A stretch of DNA of 64,000 bases, taken from positions 2,964,001 to 3,028,000 of the forward strand of contig CP030277.1 in assembly GCA_003330885.1 (NCBI GenBank), in the 5' to 3' direction. The position numbers and the translations under genes are program-made. This DNA comes from Rhodobiaceae bacterium. GTDB lineage: Bacteria; Pseudomonadota; Alphaproteobacteria; Parvibaculales; Parvibaculaceae. Below, in pieces: positions 42,205 to 51,533 of the stretch (the first letter of the stretch is position 1; the number at the start of each line of letters is the position of its first letter). Below the pieces are notes generated by a model. It made no database searches and was not told the origin of the DNA. It saw only the letters and a program-made list of their open reading frames with translations.

Positions 42205-43092
42205 TCACTTTGACAGCCCTTCCGAGAGGAGATCGAAAACCAAGCGAATGCGGAGGCTTGTTCTGAGCTCCCGATGTGCAACCAGCCAGGTCTCAACTTC
42301 TATGGGATCAAACCCCGGAAAGGGATTTTCCAGCTCTGGATACATCTCTGCTATCTCGGCAGGAAGAAAACCGATCCCAAAGCCCTCGCGGATGAGTTCC
42401 AGAGACAAGGTCGCACTGGTCGTTGCGAAATTAAAATTCGCTGTCGTGAGAGTGAGCCCACGCGATGCGAACAGTCCAAGACGCTGCTCAGGATAATCAA
42501 ACCCCACAAACTGCATCTGCGCCAAATCAGAGATCTGGGACGGACGGCCTACCTCATCCAGATAGTGTGATGACGCATATAGATGGGCGGTTCTATCACG
42601 CAACTGTTTCGCGAACAGGCTCTCGTCTTGAGGACGAACATGACGGATTGCAATATCGGCTTCTCGCCGCCGGAGGTCGCTTAACTCGTTCGACGTAATG
42701 ATTTCAATCTGAAGGTCTGGCGCTCTGCTCTCAAGCTTTTTGAGGATCGGCGGCAGATAGTGAGTAGCCATGAGATTCGTGGCAGCGATCGTAACCTGTC
42801 CGGTAACGCTCTGCGATTGTCCAGTGGCCGCAATAGATATGCGGTTTGCCGCTTCCCCCATGCTGCGAAAATGCTCTAGCAAATCCGTTCCCGCCTGGGT
42901 GAGCAGCAAGGCGCGCGACGTCCTTTCAAACAGGGTCACCTCCAGCGCCTCTTCAAGACTGGCGACCTGTCGACTGAGTGTTGGCTGAGTAAGACCAAGC
43001 GCACGGGCCGCTGCCGAAAGCGACCCCTCCTCAGCAGTTACAAGAAAAGCGCGAGCCTGATTCCAATCGAAAGCTGATTTTTGCCTATCCAT
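42205..43092 (-). CDS. LysR-family transcriptional regulator
   Basis: 295 residues. The N-terminal winged helix-turn-helix is classic: FDWNQARAFLVTAEEGSLSAAARALGLTQPTLSRQVASLEEALEVTLFER (about 8-57). A substrate-binding co-inducer domain follows. It is divergent from a methyltransferase gene with about 170 AT-rich bases in between, which may carry its binding site, so it may control itself and that gene. The inducer is unknown. Confidence 0.93.
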   Translation of the reverse strand: MDRQKSAFDWNQARAFLVTAEEGSLSAAARALGLTQPTLSRQVASLEEALEVTLFERTSRALLLTQAGTDLLEHFRSMGEAANRISIAATGQSQSVTGQVTIAATNLMATHYLPPILKKLESRAPDLQIEIITSNELSDLRRREADIAIRHVRPQDESLFAKQLRDRTAHLYASSHYLDEVGRPSQISDLAQMQFVGFDYPEQRLGLFASRGLTLTTANFNFATTSATLSLELIREGFGIGFLPAEIAEMYPELENPFPGFDPIEVETWLVAHRELRTSLRIRLVFDLLSEGLSK

Positions 43093-43263
43093 TATTTTCG
43101 TATACCAGAACTATAAAAATATGCAATTTTCCGCCAGTTAGGTTTAGGATAGAGAAGGCAGCAGCATTCTTTTCTGCACCGTAGGAACTATGCAGTTCCT
43201 ACCAAGCATCCGACATGAGGCATTTTCGAGCGAGATTGTTCTGAGTTCATGGGAAGCCACTAG

Positions 43264-43908
43264 ATGAATAAGCCAAAAGAATTCTGGGATAAGTCGGCGG
43301 AAAACTACGACAGAACCGAAGAACGGTTTGAACATATCCATCAAACATCAAGGGAATGCGCAATGCGGCATCTCGAAGAGAGTGATGTTGTTTTGGACTA
43401 TGGGTGTGGAACCGGCACAACAGCCTGTGAACTAGCTGGCCATGTGGCAGAAATCCAAGGCATCGATATCTCGACAAGAATGATTGAGCTTTCAACCCAA
43501 AAAGCCAATGTAAACGGCGTCGATAATGTCAGCTTTGCACAGGCAGACATATTTGACGGCGGCTACAGCAAGGGTTCATTTGATGTCGTCTTAGCCTTCA
43601 ATATGCTCCATACAGTTCCCGATCCGCAGCGCGTCGTGCAAAGGGTCCATGAACTTCTAAAGCCTGAGGGGTTGTTCATTTCCCTAACCCCCTGCCTGCG
43701 GGAGAGGATGTCACTTTTAGTCAGTGCGCAAATTCAGCTTGTTCGTCTTTTATGTAAGCTTGGGATCATTCCTGTCCCAATACGTAGGCTTCAAAGTTCT
43801 GACTTGGATGACTTAGTCAGTGGCGGAAACTTTTATGCTGCAGAAACAAAGACAATATTTTCAGGGGCATCGAGCTATTTCATTGCCGCCAAGAAGAAGG
43901 CAGATTGA
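43264..43908 (+). CDS. Class I SAM-dependent methyltransferase
   Basis: 214 residues. Motif I is VVLDYGCGTGTTACELA (about 42-58), followed by IQGIDISTRMIELST, SFAQADIFDGGYSKGSFDVVLAFNMLHTVPDPQ and a C-terminal helical domain ending YFIAAKKK. It belongs to the UbiE/Methyltransf_11-like group. The substrate is unknown. It is divergent from the LysR gene, and the sequence around it is more AT-rich than the core genome by eye. Confidence 0.9.
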   Translation: MNKPKEFWDKSAENYDRTEERFEHIHQTSRECAMRHLEESDVVLDYGCGTGTTACELAGHVAEIQGIDISTRMIELSTQKANVNGVDNVSFAQADIFDGGYSKGSFDVVLAFNMLHTVPDPQRVVQRVHELLKPEGLFISLTPCLRERMSLLVSAQIQLVRLLCKLGIIPVPIRRLQSSDLDDLVSGGNFYAAETKTIFSGASSYFIAAKKKAD

Positions 43909-44001
43909 ATTTTTCTCGCAGGTTGATTGGACGCCTAGTCCGGTTCTTTGAATGTTCGAGCCAGGTTTCCGCCTTGGACCAACAAAGCGCACACCAAAAC
44001 T

Positions 44002-45069
44002 TCAGCCGCCACACCTGAAGGGTTCTGGGATCACTGCACCTTCTGCAATCGGTGCAACCTCGCCGCAGAGGACCATCGGTGGAACGGCTTCCTGAGGCAC
44101 GGCAGTCACCTGCGCCATAAAGGCGCGGACCTCGGCAGCACTTTCTTCCGGCACTTCTTCCATGGCGATGTGTCCCACATTCTCATAAATCACGAGCTTC
44201 GCCTGAGGCAGTGCCTCTTTCATCTTGTGCGCACTCTCAACGGGAATAAGAGGATCATTCTCCCCCCAGATGATGAGTGCGGGAAGCTCGATTGACGGGA
44301 TTTGCTCTGCAAGCGCCGCATCAGCCACACCGCGATTTGCGTAGCCCTGGAACCGTGCCCGCGTCGCACCGCGATTGCCGTCATGAAGCGTCATATCAAA
44401 ATAGCGATCAATCATCGCCTCGGTGACCAGTCCGTCATCCTCAATCGAATGCTTCAGCCCATTTTCCACAATGGAGCGTGGCGTGATGACAAGCATCAAC
44501 TGGTTGACCACCGGTGTCGCTGCCAACCGGAAGGCAAGTGGCGGAGACGCATTCCCCACATCGCGCGGCATGCCGGAGGAAGACACAGGGATAATGCCAA
44601 GCAGATCTTCCCCATGGGTCACCGCATATTGCAGCGTTACGCCGCCGCCCATGGAATTTCCGCCCATAACGAACTTGTCGAGCTCAAGAGCGGTCACGAG
44701 TTCTTTCACAAAGGCGACCTGACCTGCGCGGCTATAATCATCAGTTTCATGGGTTCCCGTCAGACCATGGCCAGGCAGGTCGAGAGTAATCACCCGATAG
44801 TCATCACCAAGAATTTTGACCCAGGGCTCCCACGTATGAAGGGAGGCGTTGGACCCGTGCACCAGAAGAAGAACAGGACCGTCCTTGTTCCCTTCATCGC
44901 GATAGTGGGCCGTGGCACCAGAGGGAAGCGTCAGAAAGGTCGAAGCCTCGTTCGCATATTTCGGCAACAATTCTGCGGTGGTTTTGTCAAGAGCGCCCCA
45001 CATCGCAAAAAGCGCAACAAACGCAACCAGCACCAGCGCAACAAGTCCGCCTAAAAATTTTCCCATCAT
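44002..45069 (-). CDS. Membrane-anchored alpha/beta hydrolase
   Basis: 355 residues from the ATG at 45069; longer starts run back into the HemY-like gene. An N-terminal anchor helix (about 5-24) precedes the hydrolase fold: LLVHGSNASLHTWEPWVKIL (oxyanion loop), VMGGNSMGGGVTLQYA with the nucleophile serine in GNSMGG, a probable catalytic Asp in IWGENDPLIP, and a His in ENVGHIAMEE. It is a probable esterase or lipase. It begins 10 bases after the HemY-like gene and is the last gene of the hem cluster. Confidence 0.92.
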   Translation of the reverse strand: MMGKFLGGLVALVLVAFVALFAMWGALDKTTAELLPKYANEASTFLTLPSGATAHYRDEGNKDGPVLLLVHGSNASLHTWEPWVKILGDDYRVITLDLPGHGLTGTHETDDYSRAGQVAFVKELVTALELDKFVMGGNSMGGGVTLQYAVTHGEDLLGIIPVSSSGMPRDVGNASPPLAFRLAATPVVNQLMLVITPRSIVENGLKHSIEDDGLVTEAMIDRYFDMTLHDGNRGATRARFQGYANRGVADAALAEQIPSIELPALIIWGENDPLIPVESAHKMKEALPQAKLVIYENVGHIAMEEVPEESAAEVRAFMAQVTAVPQEAVPPMVLCGEVAPIAEGAVIPEPFRCGG

Positions 45070-45079
45070 TTTGTTCGGC

Positions 45080-46624
45080 CTACCATTTTGGCGACTCCCC
45101 CTTGGCGCCATTTTCATCAATCCCCGAACCTTCCGGCCCCGGATCATCTGGCGCGATTACCACATGCTCTGGAAGCCTATCACGGGGTTCTGCCTCGTCC
45201 AGCGTGGGGACATTTTCCGGCGTTTCAGCAGGAGTTTCTTCTTCTCTCCTAGCCTCAGCAGGCAGGGTTTGTTGCAGGTCTTCCTCGCCATGTGGTTCCG
45301 ACGCCGTCGGGGTTGGGGGCACCAGCGCCGCCCGCGCCCCGGCCCGTTTGACGGGCACCTGCCAGTTGAGCGTATCAAACGCGCCGGTCTCCGGCACCAC
45401 AGGAACCCAGATATGAGACTGATAGCCTTCAGCGACCCAACAAGCATCGGCAGGCGCATGAATGGCGCGGGTGAGCCAGACCTGCGCCGCCGCGGCATGA
45501 TCTTCCGCCCCTTCCAGCGCACCCATCAACTCGCACACCCGTTGAGTGGGATCGCCAACCAGAAGAGGTTCCAGCGCTTCTCGAGCCGTTTCAAAATCTC
45601 GCGCAGCAAGAGCTGCACGTGCCAACACTGTCTGACTTTCACCCGCACCGGGGTTGCGGGCCGCCAGGCCCTTGACCCGACGCAGCCGGTCAAACGGCTT
45701 CTCATCTGACACGAGTATCAGATAAACATCCGCAAGATCAGGGTGAGGATGTGTTGCCCAGGCCCGTTCAATGAGACGTCCGGCTTTGCGCGTCTGCCCG
45801 GCCTCGCCCAAAAGACGCGCGGCTAGCGCAACAGGCGGCGCAAAAGTCGGTTCCATCTCCACCGCGTCGCTCGCAAGCTGAAGAGCTTTGTCACTTGCCT
45901 CGCCATCGGCAAGACTCATCGCCTGTGCCGTCAACAAGACAGCGCGGCGGCGCCTGGCCACATCGCGCGTGAGAAGTTTGACCTGCAGCATTCTGTCGAG
46001 TGTCGCCGCCGCTGGTTCGAACTCACCTGCAGCCACCTGTGCGGTGAAAGCTGCCTCTGCCGCCCAAGGCGTATTGGGCCGAAGAGCAAAAGCCTTCTCC
46101 GCATAAGCTCGTTCGGCAGCCTTGTTGCCAACACGCCCAGCCTGAACATAAAGACCCCGAAGTCCCAGAAATTCTGTTTCTGAATGGCCCCGCATTTCTT
46201 CAAAAAAACGGGTGGCTCCAGCGCTGTCGCCTTTCATCTGCGCGGCCTGGGCTGCAAGCAATAAGGTCATGGCAGGTTCATCGAGCAGCTTATGCGCCTG
46301 GCCCGCATAATGATCTGCCTCACGGCTGTCGCCCGCCGCAATTGCAACCATGCCTTTGGAAAGCGCATCATATCCCTTCTTGCGTTTTCGCGTCGCAAGG
46401 AAGGAGGTGAAGCCCGCAGGGCTTTTCATAAACGTCGCAAACAAACGATAGCCAAGCACGCCGATGATGGTCGACAGGGAAATAACAAGCAGACCCATCA
46501 CAAAACTGGTGCGGATTTCATAACCTTGCCACGTGACCGTTACGACACCTGGATGATCCGCCAGCCAGACAGCGGCGGCACACAAAACGGCAATGATCGA
46601 GAAAGGAACAAGAACACGCCACAT
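45080..46624 (-). CDS. HemY N-terminal domain protein (TPR membrane protein of the heme cluster)
   Basis: 514 residues. Two N-terminal transmembrane helices (about 3-22 and 42-63) with the HemY_N motif ADHPGVVTVTWQGYEIRTS are followed by TPR-like repeats (about 90-390) and an acidic, Pro/Glu-rich tail. This is the HemY_N family protein found beside hemC and hemD (different from protoporphyrinogen oxidase HemY). It is suggested to act in heme biosynthesis or its membrane organisation. It starts 6 bases after the mitofilin-like gene. Confidence 0.92.
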   Translation of the reverse strand: MWRVLVPFSIIAVLCAAAVWLADHPGVVTVTWQGYEIRTSFVMGLLVISLSTIIGVLGYRLFATFMKSPAGFTSFLATRKRKKGYDALSKGMVAIAAGDSREADHYAGQAHKLLDEPAMTLLLAAQAAQMKGDSAGATRFFEEMRGHSETEFLGLRGLYVQAGRVGNKAAERAYAEKAFALRPNTPWAAEAAFTAQVAAGEFEPAAATLDRMLQVKLLTRDVARRRRAVLLTAQAMSLADGEASDKALQLASDAVEMEPTFAPPVALAARLLGEAGQTRKAGRLIERAWATHPHPDLADVYLILVSDEKPFDRLRRVKGLAARNPGAGESQTVLARAALAARDFETAREALEPLLVGDPTQRVCELMGALEGAEDHAAAAQVWLTRAIHAPADACWVAEGYQSHIWVPVVPETGAFDTLNWQVPVKRAGARAALVPPTPTASEPHGEEDLQQTLPAEARREEETPAETPENVPTLDEAEPRDRLPEHVVIAPDDPGPEGSGIDENGAKGESPKW

Positions 46625-46630
46625 GGGGGC

Positions 46631-47806
46631 TTACTCCTCGCCTGCGGCGACATGCGCCAATACACGAGCCGACAAGTCCCGCACCAGGAGATCGGTTTGC
46701 TGCCGAGCTTCAACATCACCGACCCAGGTCGCAGCGACCTCAGCGGCAGGTCCGGTGAGAAGTTTCGCTTCGCTCAAGGCGCCGGCCAAATCCTCCTGAG
46801 CCAACCGTGTTTCAATGCGGGCAACAATTGCTTCAACCGTGTCCCCCTCCACATCGCCCACACGGCGCACCGTGATGATCGAAAGCGCACTGCCAACAAT
46901 GCGCTCATAAAACGTTTCTCGGCCAGCGCGGCGCTCCGCCGTCAGAAGTGGATCAACAAGATCAGAAAACTCTTGGGTAAGAGAAGCAAAAGACCGAACA
47001 CCTTTTGGGGCCACCTCTGCAAGAGCGACAACCGCGGGGTCTTCAGGAGCAAGCGCGGCTATCGCACCAAGCTCTGCGTCAAAGGCCGTTCCTGCATCAA
47101 TCGCACGGGTGAGGTTCGCAAGGGCAATCCCCAACGCTGCCTCCGCCGTCGGGTCAGGACGTGAGACCTCATCCTCCAAGGCGGCAACCTGAAGCGTGAG
47201 GACATTGATCTGCTCAGCCGCAGCATTCACCCCTTGAGCAATCTGACCGACCCGTTCTGGAATGTCGGCGGGCAGTTGCGCTTCTTTCAGAGCGCGCACA
47301 TCTTCAGAGGCAGTTCGCAATGTATCTGCCAGAAGAGCGAGCTCTGATGTCAGCCTCTCCGGATCAACCGCTGCTAACCGGTCTTCAAACTTGGCCGCAT
47401 CATCCTGCATCTGAGCAGCCAGACCCTCAAGCGCCTGCAACCGCTCGGCAATTGGGGCCGCGCCAATTTGATTTGAGTGTTGTGCTGCGAGTTCCTCAAC
47501 ACTCGAAAGTCGGGTGAAGAGCCCATCGGTGCGCGTCTGGAAAAGGTCGCCCAATTCGCTCACCCGTGTATCCAGGGCTGCAACTTGACCGTCATCTGCT
47601 CCGCCGGTTTGAGGCATCACATAGAGGATCCCGAAGCCGACAACCGCCGCCCCGATCAACCCGCCGGCAAGGCCCGCCCCAAGCGCAACAGATCGGTTCT
47701 TCCCCGTGACATCTACTGCGGTGGCATCAATGGTCTGGGGCTCGTCTGAGGATTTGTCGCTCGCGCCGCCCGGTGAGCTGGAAGAGGAACCGTCTTTATC
47801 TGTCAT
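46631..47806 (-). CDS. Mitofilin (Mic60)-like membrane protein
   Basis: 391 residues. A Ser/Asp-rich N-terminus precedes one transmembrane helix (about 40-64), a long coiled coil (about 75-230), and a C-terminal mitofilin-type domain (about 265-390: VRSFASLTQEFSDLVDPLLTAERRAG, SALSIITVRRVGDVEGD, LSEAKLLTGPAAEVAATWVGDVEAR). Alphaproteobacterial Mic60 homologues are encoded within the hem cluster and bend the inner membrane. The placement here between hemD and the HemY-like gene is exactly this arrangement. Confidence 0.9.
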   Translation of the reverse strand: MTDKDGSSSSSPGGASDKSSDEPQTIDATAVDVTGKNRSVALGAGLAGGLIGAAVVGFGILYVMPQTGGADDGQVAALDTRVSELGDLFQTRTDGLFTRLSSVEELAAQHSNQIGAAPIAERLQALEGLAAQMQDDAAKFEDRLAAVDPERLTSELALLADTLRTASEDVRALKEAQLPADIPERVGQIAQGVNAAAEQINVLTLQVAALEDEVSRPDPTAEAALGIALANLTRAIDAGTAFDAELGAIAALAPEDPAVVALAEVAPKGVRSFASLTQEFSDLVDPLLTAERRAGRETFYERIVGSALSIITVRRVGDVEGDTVEAIVARIETRLAQEDLAGALSEAKLLTGPAAEVAATWVGDVEARQQTDLLVRDLSARVLAHVAAGEE

Positions 47807-47961
47807 TACCCAACTGCCTTGTTACTTCCCAAATGCCTTACTGCGCCCTTGACGAGAGAGCCCGTGAGGGCCCGGTCGCCGTCTTTATACTCCCTCGATA
47901 GATCAGGCGAGTATACGTGAAATCAAGAAGGGGGAGCGAAACTCACCGCCTTTGTTTTTGC

Positions 47962-48693
47962 CTATTTCTCAGGCCCTGATGCCGGGTCAAGCAAGGCCAG
48001 AAGATCTGCTTCATTTGGCGCGGACGCAACGTGGATCCCTCGCAACCCGATATTTTGCAATGGCAGCGCGGCATTTGCTGAGAGACAATAAGCATTCAAG
48101 CCGGACAAGTGATCCCTAAGGCCCGCCAGCCTGCATAGATCGACAAATGTCTCCGCAGACCGCTTTGAATAGAGAAGTACTCCGTCAATGACTCCTGAAC
48201 GCAAACCCTCAACCGTTTTCAGTGAAAGGCCGGCTGCCGTCTTCGCCTCATAGAGGACAGCACGCTCCACCCAAAAACCATCCGCCTCAAGCGAACCCTT
48301 TAGGTCTCCAGCCACGATAGTTCCTGCGATGTGCAGGAGAGGCCCCCGATCTGGTTCCAGCCTCTGTTGCACCAGCTTAACGAGAGACACCACATCGCCT
48401 TCCGCCTCAAAAACGTCCGGAAAACCGGCGTCCCGAGCCAGGGCTGCAGTCGTCGGCCCCACCGCCACAAGCGGAAGTTTCAGCCATTCGGAGAAATCAT
48501 TGCGGCTCTTCATTGCTCGAAGGCCATTCGCGCTTGTGATCAGCAGCGCCTGAACACCCGTGCGCGTGAGCGGTGTCTCGGGGTGAAATTCAATCGACAT
48601 AAGAGGGTCAACGGTAATGTCATGACCACGGGCCTGAAGCGCCTGCGCCAGAGCCTCGGCATCCTTTCGGGGGCGGGTCACCAGCAGGTGCAT
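47962..48693 (-). CDS. hemD: Uroporphyrinogen-III synthase
   Basis: 243 residues. HemD cyclises hydroxymethylbilane, the HemC product, to uroporphyrinogen III in heme synthesis. This family is poorly conserved, but LLVTRPRKDAEALAQALQARGHDITVDPLM, ALLITSANGLRAM, VAVGPTTAALARDAGF and GVLLYSKRSAETFVDL are typical, and the position directly after hemC fixes the assignment. The intergenic gap to hemC is 18 bases; about 150 bases follow before the Mic60-like gene. Confidence 0.92.
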   Translation of the reverse strand: MHLLVTRPRKDAEALAQALQARGHDITVDPLMSIEFHPETPLTRTGVQALLITSANGLRAMKSRNDFSEWLKLPLVAVGPTTAALARDAGFPDVFEAEGDVVSLVKLVQQRLEPDRGPLLHIAGTIVAGDLKGSLEADGFWVERAVLYEAKTAAGLSLKTVEGLRSGVIDGVLLYSKRSAETFVDLCRLAGLRDHLSGLNAYCLSANAALPLQNIGLRGIHVASAPNEADLLALLDPASGPEK

Positions 48694-48711
48694 GAAAACA
48701 ACCTCTCGGAA

Positions 48712-49635
48712 TCACCAGGTCGCGAAAAACTCCGGGCCACCTTTGGCCTTAAGCTCCGTCGCAGCATCAGCGCCAAGGGCAGCCGACAAAGCAGGCGAGC
48801 CATCGCGCTCAGCCGTGTGAACAATCTTACCGTCAGGCGTCAGAATTTGCCCTCGAAACCGGATCCGGCCTTTTTCATAAACGGCATGGGCCGCAAGCGG
48901 CGTCCGGCAAGAGCCATCAAGGGCCGCCAAGAACGTGCGTTCGGCTGCCATCACAATAGCCGTCTCCACATGATGGATCGGCGACAGAATATGGGCAATG
49001 TCTTCATCTTCCACCCGGCGTTCAATACCGACAATGCCCTGGGCCACAGCGGGGATCATCTTCTCAATGGGAACGGGGTCCGTTGCCACCTCCGGCATAC
49101 CGAGCCGGTTGAGGCCTGCCATTGCCAACAGGGTCGCGGAAGCGACACCATCTTCCAGCTTTCTCAGCCGCGTGCCGACATTCCCCCGAAACTGCACAAT
49201 TTCAAGGTCGGGACGTTGAGCCAAGATCTGAGCGGCGCGGCGCAGCGATGAGGTGCCAAATTTGGCACCCTGCGGCAAGGTCTCAATCGAACGGGCGTTC
49301 GGACTAATAAAAGCGTCCCGCGGATCTTCACGCTCCAGCACACAATCAATGATGAGGCCTGGGGGCAATTCGGTGGGCATGTCCTTCATGGAATGCACGG
49401 CCAGATCGATACGCTTGTCGTAGAGCGCTTCTTCTATCTCTTTGGTAAAGAGCCCTTTGCCGCCCACTTCCGACAGACGTTGCTCCTGCAGGAGATCCCC
49501 CGAGGTCTTGATCGGGACGATTTCAAGAGCCCCCTCTTCAAGATGGTGCGCCTTGGCGAGCAGCGAGGCGACGGTGTTCGCCTGCGCGAGAGCAAGGTCA
49601 GATCCCCGGGTGCCGATACGAATGGGTCGTTGCAT
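48712..49635 (-). CDS. hemC: Hydroxymethylbilane synthase (porphobilinogen deaminase)
   Basis: 307 residues. HemC condenses four porphobilinogens to hydroxymethylbilane. Signatures are IGTRGSDLALAQAN, KTSGD, GLFTKEIEEALYDKRIDLAVHSMKDMPT, GTSSLRRAAQ and RGNVGTRLRKL. Cys243 in LDGSCRTPLAAHA holds the dipyrromethane cofactor. It is the first gene of the hem-Mic60 cluster and divergent from tsaD, with about 140 bases between starts. Confidence 0.97.
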   Translation of the reverse strand: MQRPIRIGTRGSDLALAQANTVASLLAKAHHLEEGALEIVPIKTSGDLLQEQRLSEVGGKGLFTKEIEEALYDKRIDLAVHSMKDMPTELPPGLIIDCVLEREDPRDAFISPNARSIETLPQGAKFGTSSLRRAAQILAQRPDLEIVQFRGNVGTRLRKLEDGVASATLLAMAGLNRLGMPEVATDPVPIEKMIPAVAQGIVGIERRVEDEDIAHILSPIHHVETAIVMAAERTFLAALDGSCRTPLAAHAVYEKGRIRFRGQILTPDGKIVHTAERDGSPALSAALGADAATELKAKGGPEFFATW

Positions 49636-49774
49636 GGAAATGGAACCAGATGGTAAGCGTGCGTGGTCTTCTTATACCGGGTTTCGTGCAGCGCGCGAGC
49701 CCTGATTGCTGGCTCAGCAGGGCGAATGGCCGCACTGGGGGCACTCAAAAGTAACGGAACGGAAAACTGAAATC

Positions 49775-50833
49775 GTGACCTCGCTCACTGTTATGGGTAT
49801 TGAGACCAGCTGCGACGAAACAGCCGTGGCGATCGTGCGCCAGATTGACGGAGCGGGCCCGGAGCTCCTTGCCAACGAAGTTCTGAGCCAGATTGAAGAC
49901 CATGCCCCCTATGGGGGCGTCGTGCCCGAGATTGCGGCACGCTCTCACCTGGTCCACCTGGATGGCCTTGTGAAGCGGGCTCTCAACACAGCAGATCTCA
50001 CCTTCAACGAGCTGGACGGTGTGGCAGCAACAGCGGGACCGGGGCTCATTGGCGGGGTAATCGTAGGTCTCATGACCGCCAAAGCCATTGCCCTTGTGCA
50101 CAAACTGCCCTTTGTCGGCGTGAACCACCTGGAAGGCCATGCACTCACAACCCGGCTCACCAACGAGACCCCCTTCCCCTATTTATTACTGCTTGTTTCC
50201 GGTGGCCATTGCCAGCTGCTGCACGTGAAGGGCCTTGGGGAGTATGAGCGCCTCGGTTCAACCATCGATGACGCGGTGGGAGAGGCCTACGACAAAACCG
50301 CAAAAATGATGGGGCTGCCCTATCCCGGCGGGCCGGCCCTTGAAGTTATTGCCAGAAAGGGTGATCCAACCCGCTTTGACCTGCCCCGTCCTCTCCTGAA
50401 CCGAAAAGATTGCGACTTTTCATTTTCAGGCCTGAAGACAGCCGTGCGCAAACATGTGCTTGAGCTTGCAGAAAGGAATGAGCTTGGGGACCAGGACAGG
50501 GCCGACATCGCTGCCTGCTTTCAGGCCGCAGTTGCCGACGTCCTCGACAATCGCGTGGGCCGCGCCATGACCAAGACCAAGGATCAACTGGGAGAGCAGC
50601 CACGCCTGGTCGTTGCCGGTGGCGTTGCCGCCAATCAGGCGCTCCGCGCTCGGCTGGCACAGACCTGCGAAGCAAACGGCTTCACCTTGGAAGTCCCCCC
50701 TGTGGGACTCTGTACCGACAATGGCGCGATGATCGCTTGGGCTGGGCTGGAACATCTGGCGGCAGGCCACATCTCGCCCATGGATCTCGAGCCCCGTGCC
50801 CGCTGGCCGCTCGACAAGTCGACCACGCGGTAA
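49775..50833 (+). CDS. tsaD: tRNA N6-threonylcarbamoyladenosine synthase subunit TsaD
   Basis: 352 residues from a GTG at 49775, which gives the usual N-terminus (TVMGIETSCDETAVAI); the ATG at 49793 would trim the first strand. TsaD transfers threonylcarbamoyl to A37 of ANN-decoding tRNAs. The ASKHA fold is shown by HLEGH (metal His118 and His122), LVSGGHCQLL, GEAYDKTAKMMGLPYPGGP and VVAGGVAANQALR. The divergent hemC arrangement is common in alphaproteobacteria. gpsA, often the next gene, comes here after a 1.4-kb interruption. Confidence 0.96.
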   Translation: MTSLTVMGIETSCDETAVAIVRQIDGAGPELLANEVLSQIEDHAPYGGVVPEIAARSHLVHLDGLVKRALNTADLTFNELDGVAATAGPGLIGGVIVGLMTAKAIALVHKLPFVGVNHLEGHALTTRLTNETPFPYLLLLVSGGHCQLLHVKGLGEYERLGSTIDDAVGEAYDKTAKMMGLPYPGGPALEVIARKGDPTRFDLPRPLLNRKDCDFSFSGLKTAVRKHVLELAERNELGDQDRADIAACFQAAVADVLDNRVGRAMTKTKDQLGEQPRLVVAGGVAANQALRARLAQTCEANGFTLEVPPVGLCTDNGAMIAWAGLEHLAAGHISPMDLEPRARWPLDKSTTR

Positions 50834-50852
50834 CCCGGCTTCACTTACAGCA

Positions 50853-50888
50853 CAAAAAAAGAGACGCCGGAGGGGGGTCCGGCGTCTC
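50853..50888 (-). terminator. Terminator for the two tiny minus-strand genes
   Basis: A perfect 11-bp stem GAGACGCCGGA/TCCGGCGTCTC has its T7 run only on the minus strand. It therefore terminates transcription coming from the right, where the 37- and 41-codon genes lie, rather than tsaD. Confidence 0.88.
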
Positions 50889-50967
50889 AGTATGCCTTTA
50901 GCGGGGGGACGCTTGGGGCAATGTCCAGGCCCCTAGGGAGGGGAAAGGGAACCTGGACGAAGGATTG

Positions 50968-51081
50968 TTAGATCAGGTTGCTTGCCTGCGCGAACAGCAC
51001 AGCGCCGTAACCGGTGAGGACAACTGTCACAGCAGTTGTGCTGAAACGGTCGAGGAAGTTTGAAAGTCCGTTGCCAAACAT
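50968..51081 (-). CDS. Tiny single-span membrane protein (37 residues)
   Basis: ATG at 51081, TAA at 50968. The predicted protein begins MFGNGLSNFLDRFSTTAVTV and contains one hydrophobic segment (about 15-32, TAVTVVLTGYGAVLFAQA). AGGTG lies 6 bases before the ATG and a strong terminator stands 80 bases after the stop. No family was recognised. Size and context suggest a small subunit or regulator of a membrane complex. Confidence 0.6.
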   Translation of the reverse strand: MFGNGLSNFLDRFSTTAVTVVLTGYGAVLFAQASNLI

Positions 51082-51124
51082 GGGAACACCTATTGCTTTG
51101 AGTAGAGGGAACTAAGGTGAGGGA

Positions 51125-51250
51125 TCAGAAGGAATATTGACCAGCGACCTGGATGACGAGCCCAACGCTGTAGAGCATCAGTGCGAGGGTGCTGACGCCA
51201 AGGGGACCCAAAAATGGAGGAGGGGTCTGTCTTTGTGCAGCTTCATTCAT
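51125..51250 (-). CDS. Tiny single-span membrane protein (41 residues)
   Basis: ATG at 51250, TGA at 51125. The protein starts MNEAAQRQTPPPFLGPLGVS and has one hydrophobic span (about 17-36, LGVSTLALMLYSVGLVIQVA). GGAACGAG is a weak ribosome site. It is in tandem with the 37-residue gene, 43 bases upstream, and both end before one terminator. The PPPFLGPLG lead and the paired small spans recall small subunits of membrane enzymes, but nothing can be named. Confidence 0.55.
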   Translation of the reverse strand: MNEAAQRQTPPPFLGPLGVSTLALMLYSVGLVIQVAGQYSF

Positions 51251-51533
51251 GGGCTCGTTCCAGTTCACTTAAGTCTCGCGCCCCTTGCTCTGGGCCGGTT
51301 GAGGGTTCCGACCCCCCACCTGCTTCAATGGAGGAGCGCGTCTATGACAAGTAGATAGGAAGCCCTAAATGAAAAACAATGAATGATTTCAAAAATATTC
51401 ATTATTCACAATATGGTCACAATTCGCTGCTTTTCGCCTTGTTTGCAGCGCTGAGCGAACCCCTCCGCTCAGCAGGACTCGCGGTCAGCAAATATTGTGG
51501 AGATTCAACAACTTAAAGGGGGGGTAAGCCTGG

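Noticed and set aside
47970-47995. GCCGGGTCAAGC text near the hemD stop as another REP-like copy
   Set aside because: Only one half resembles the palindrome and it lies within coding sequence.
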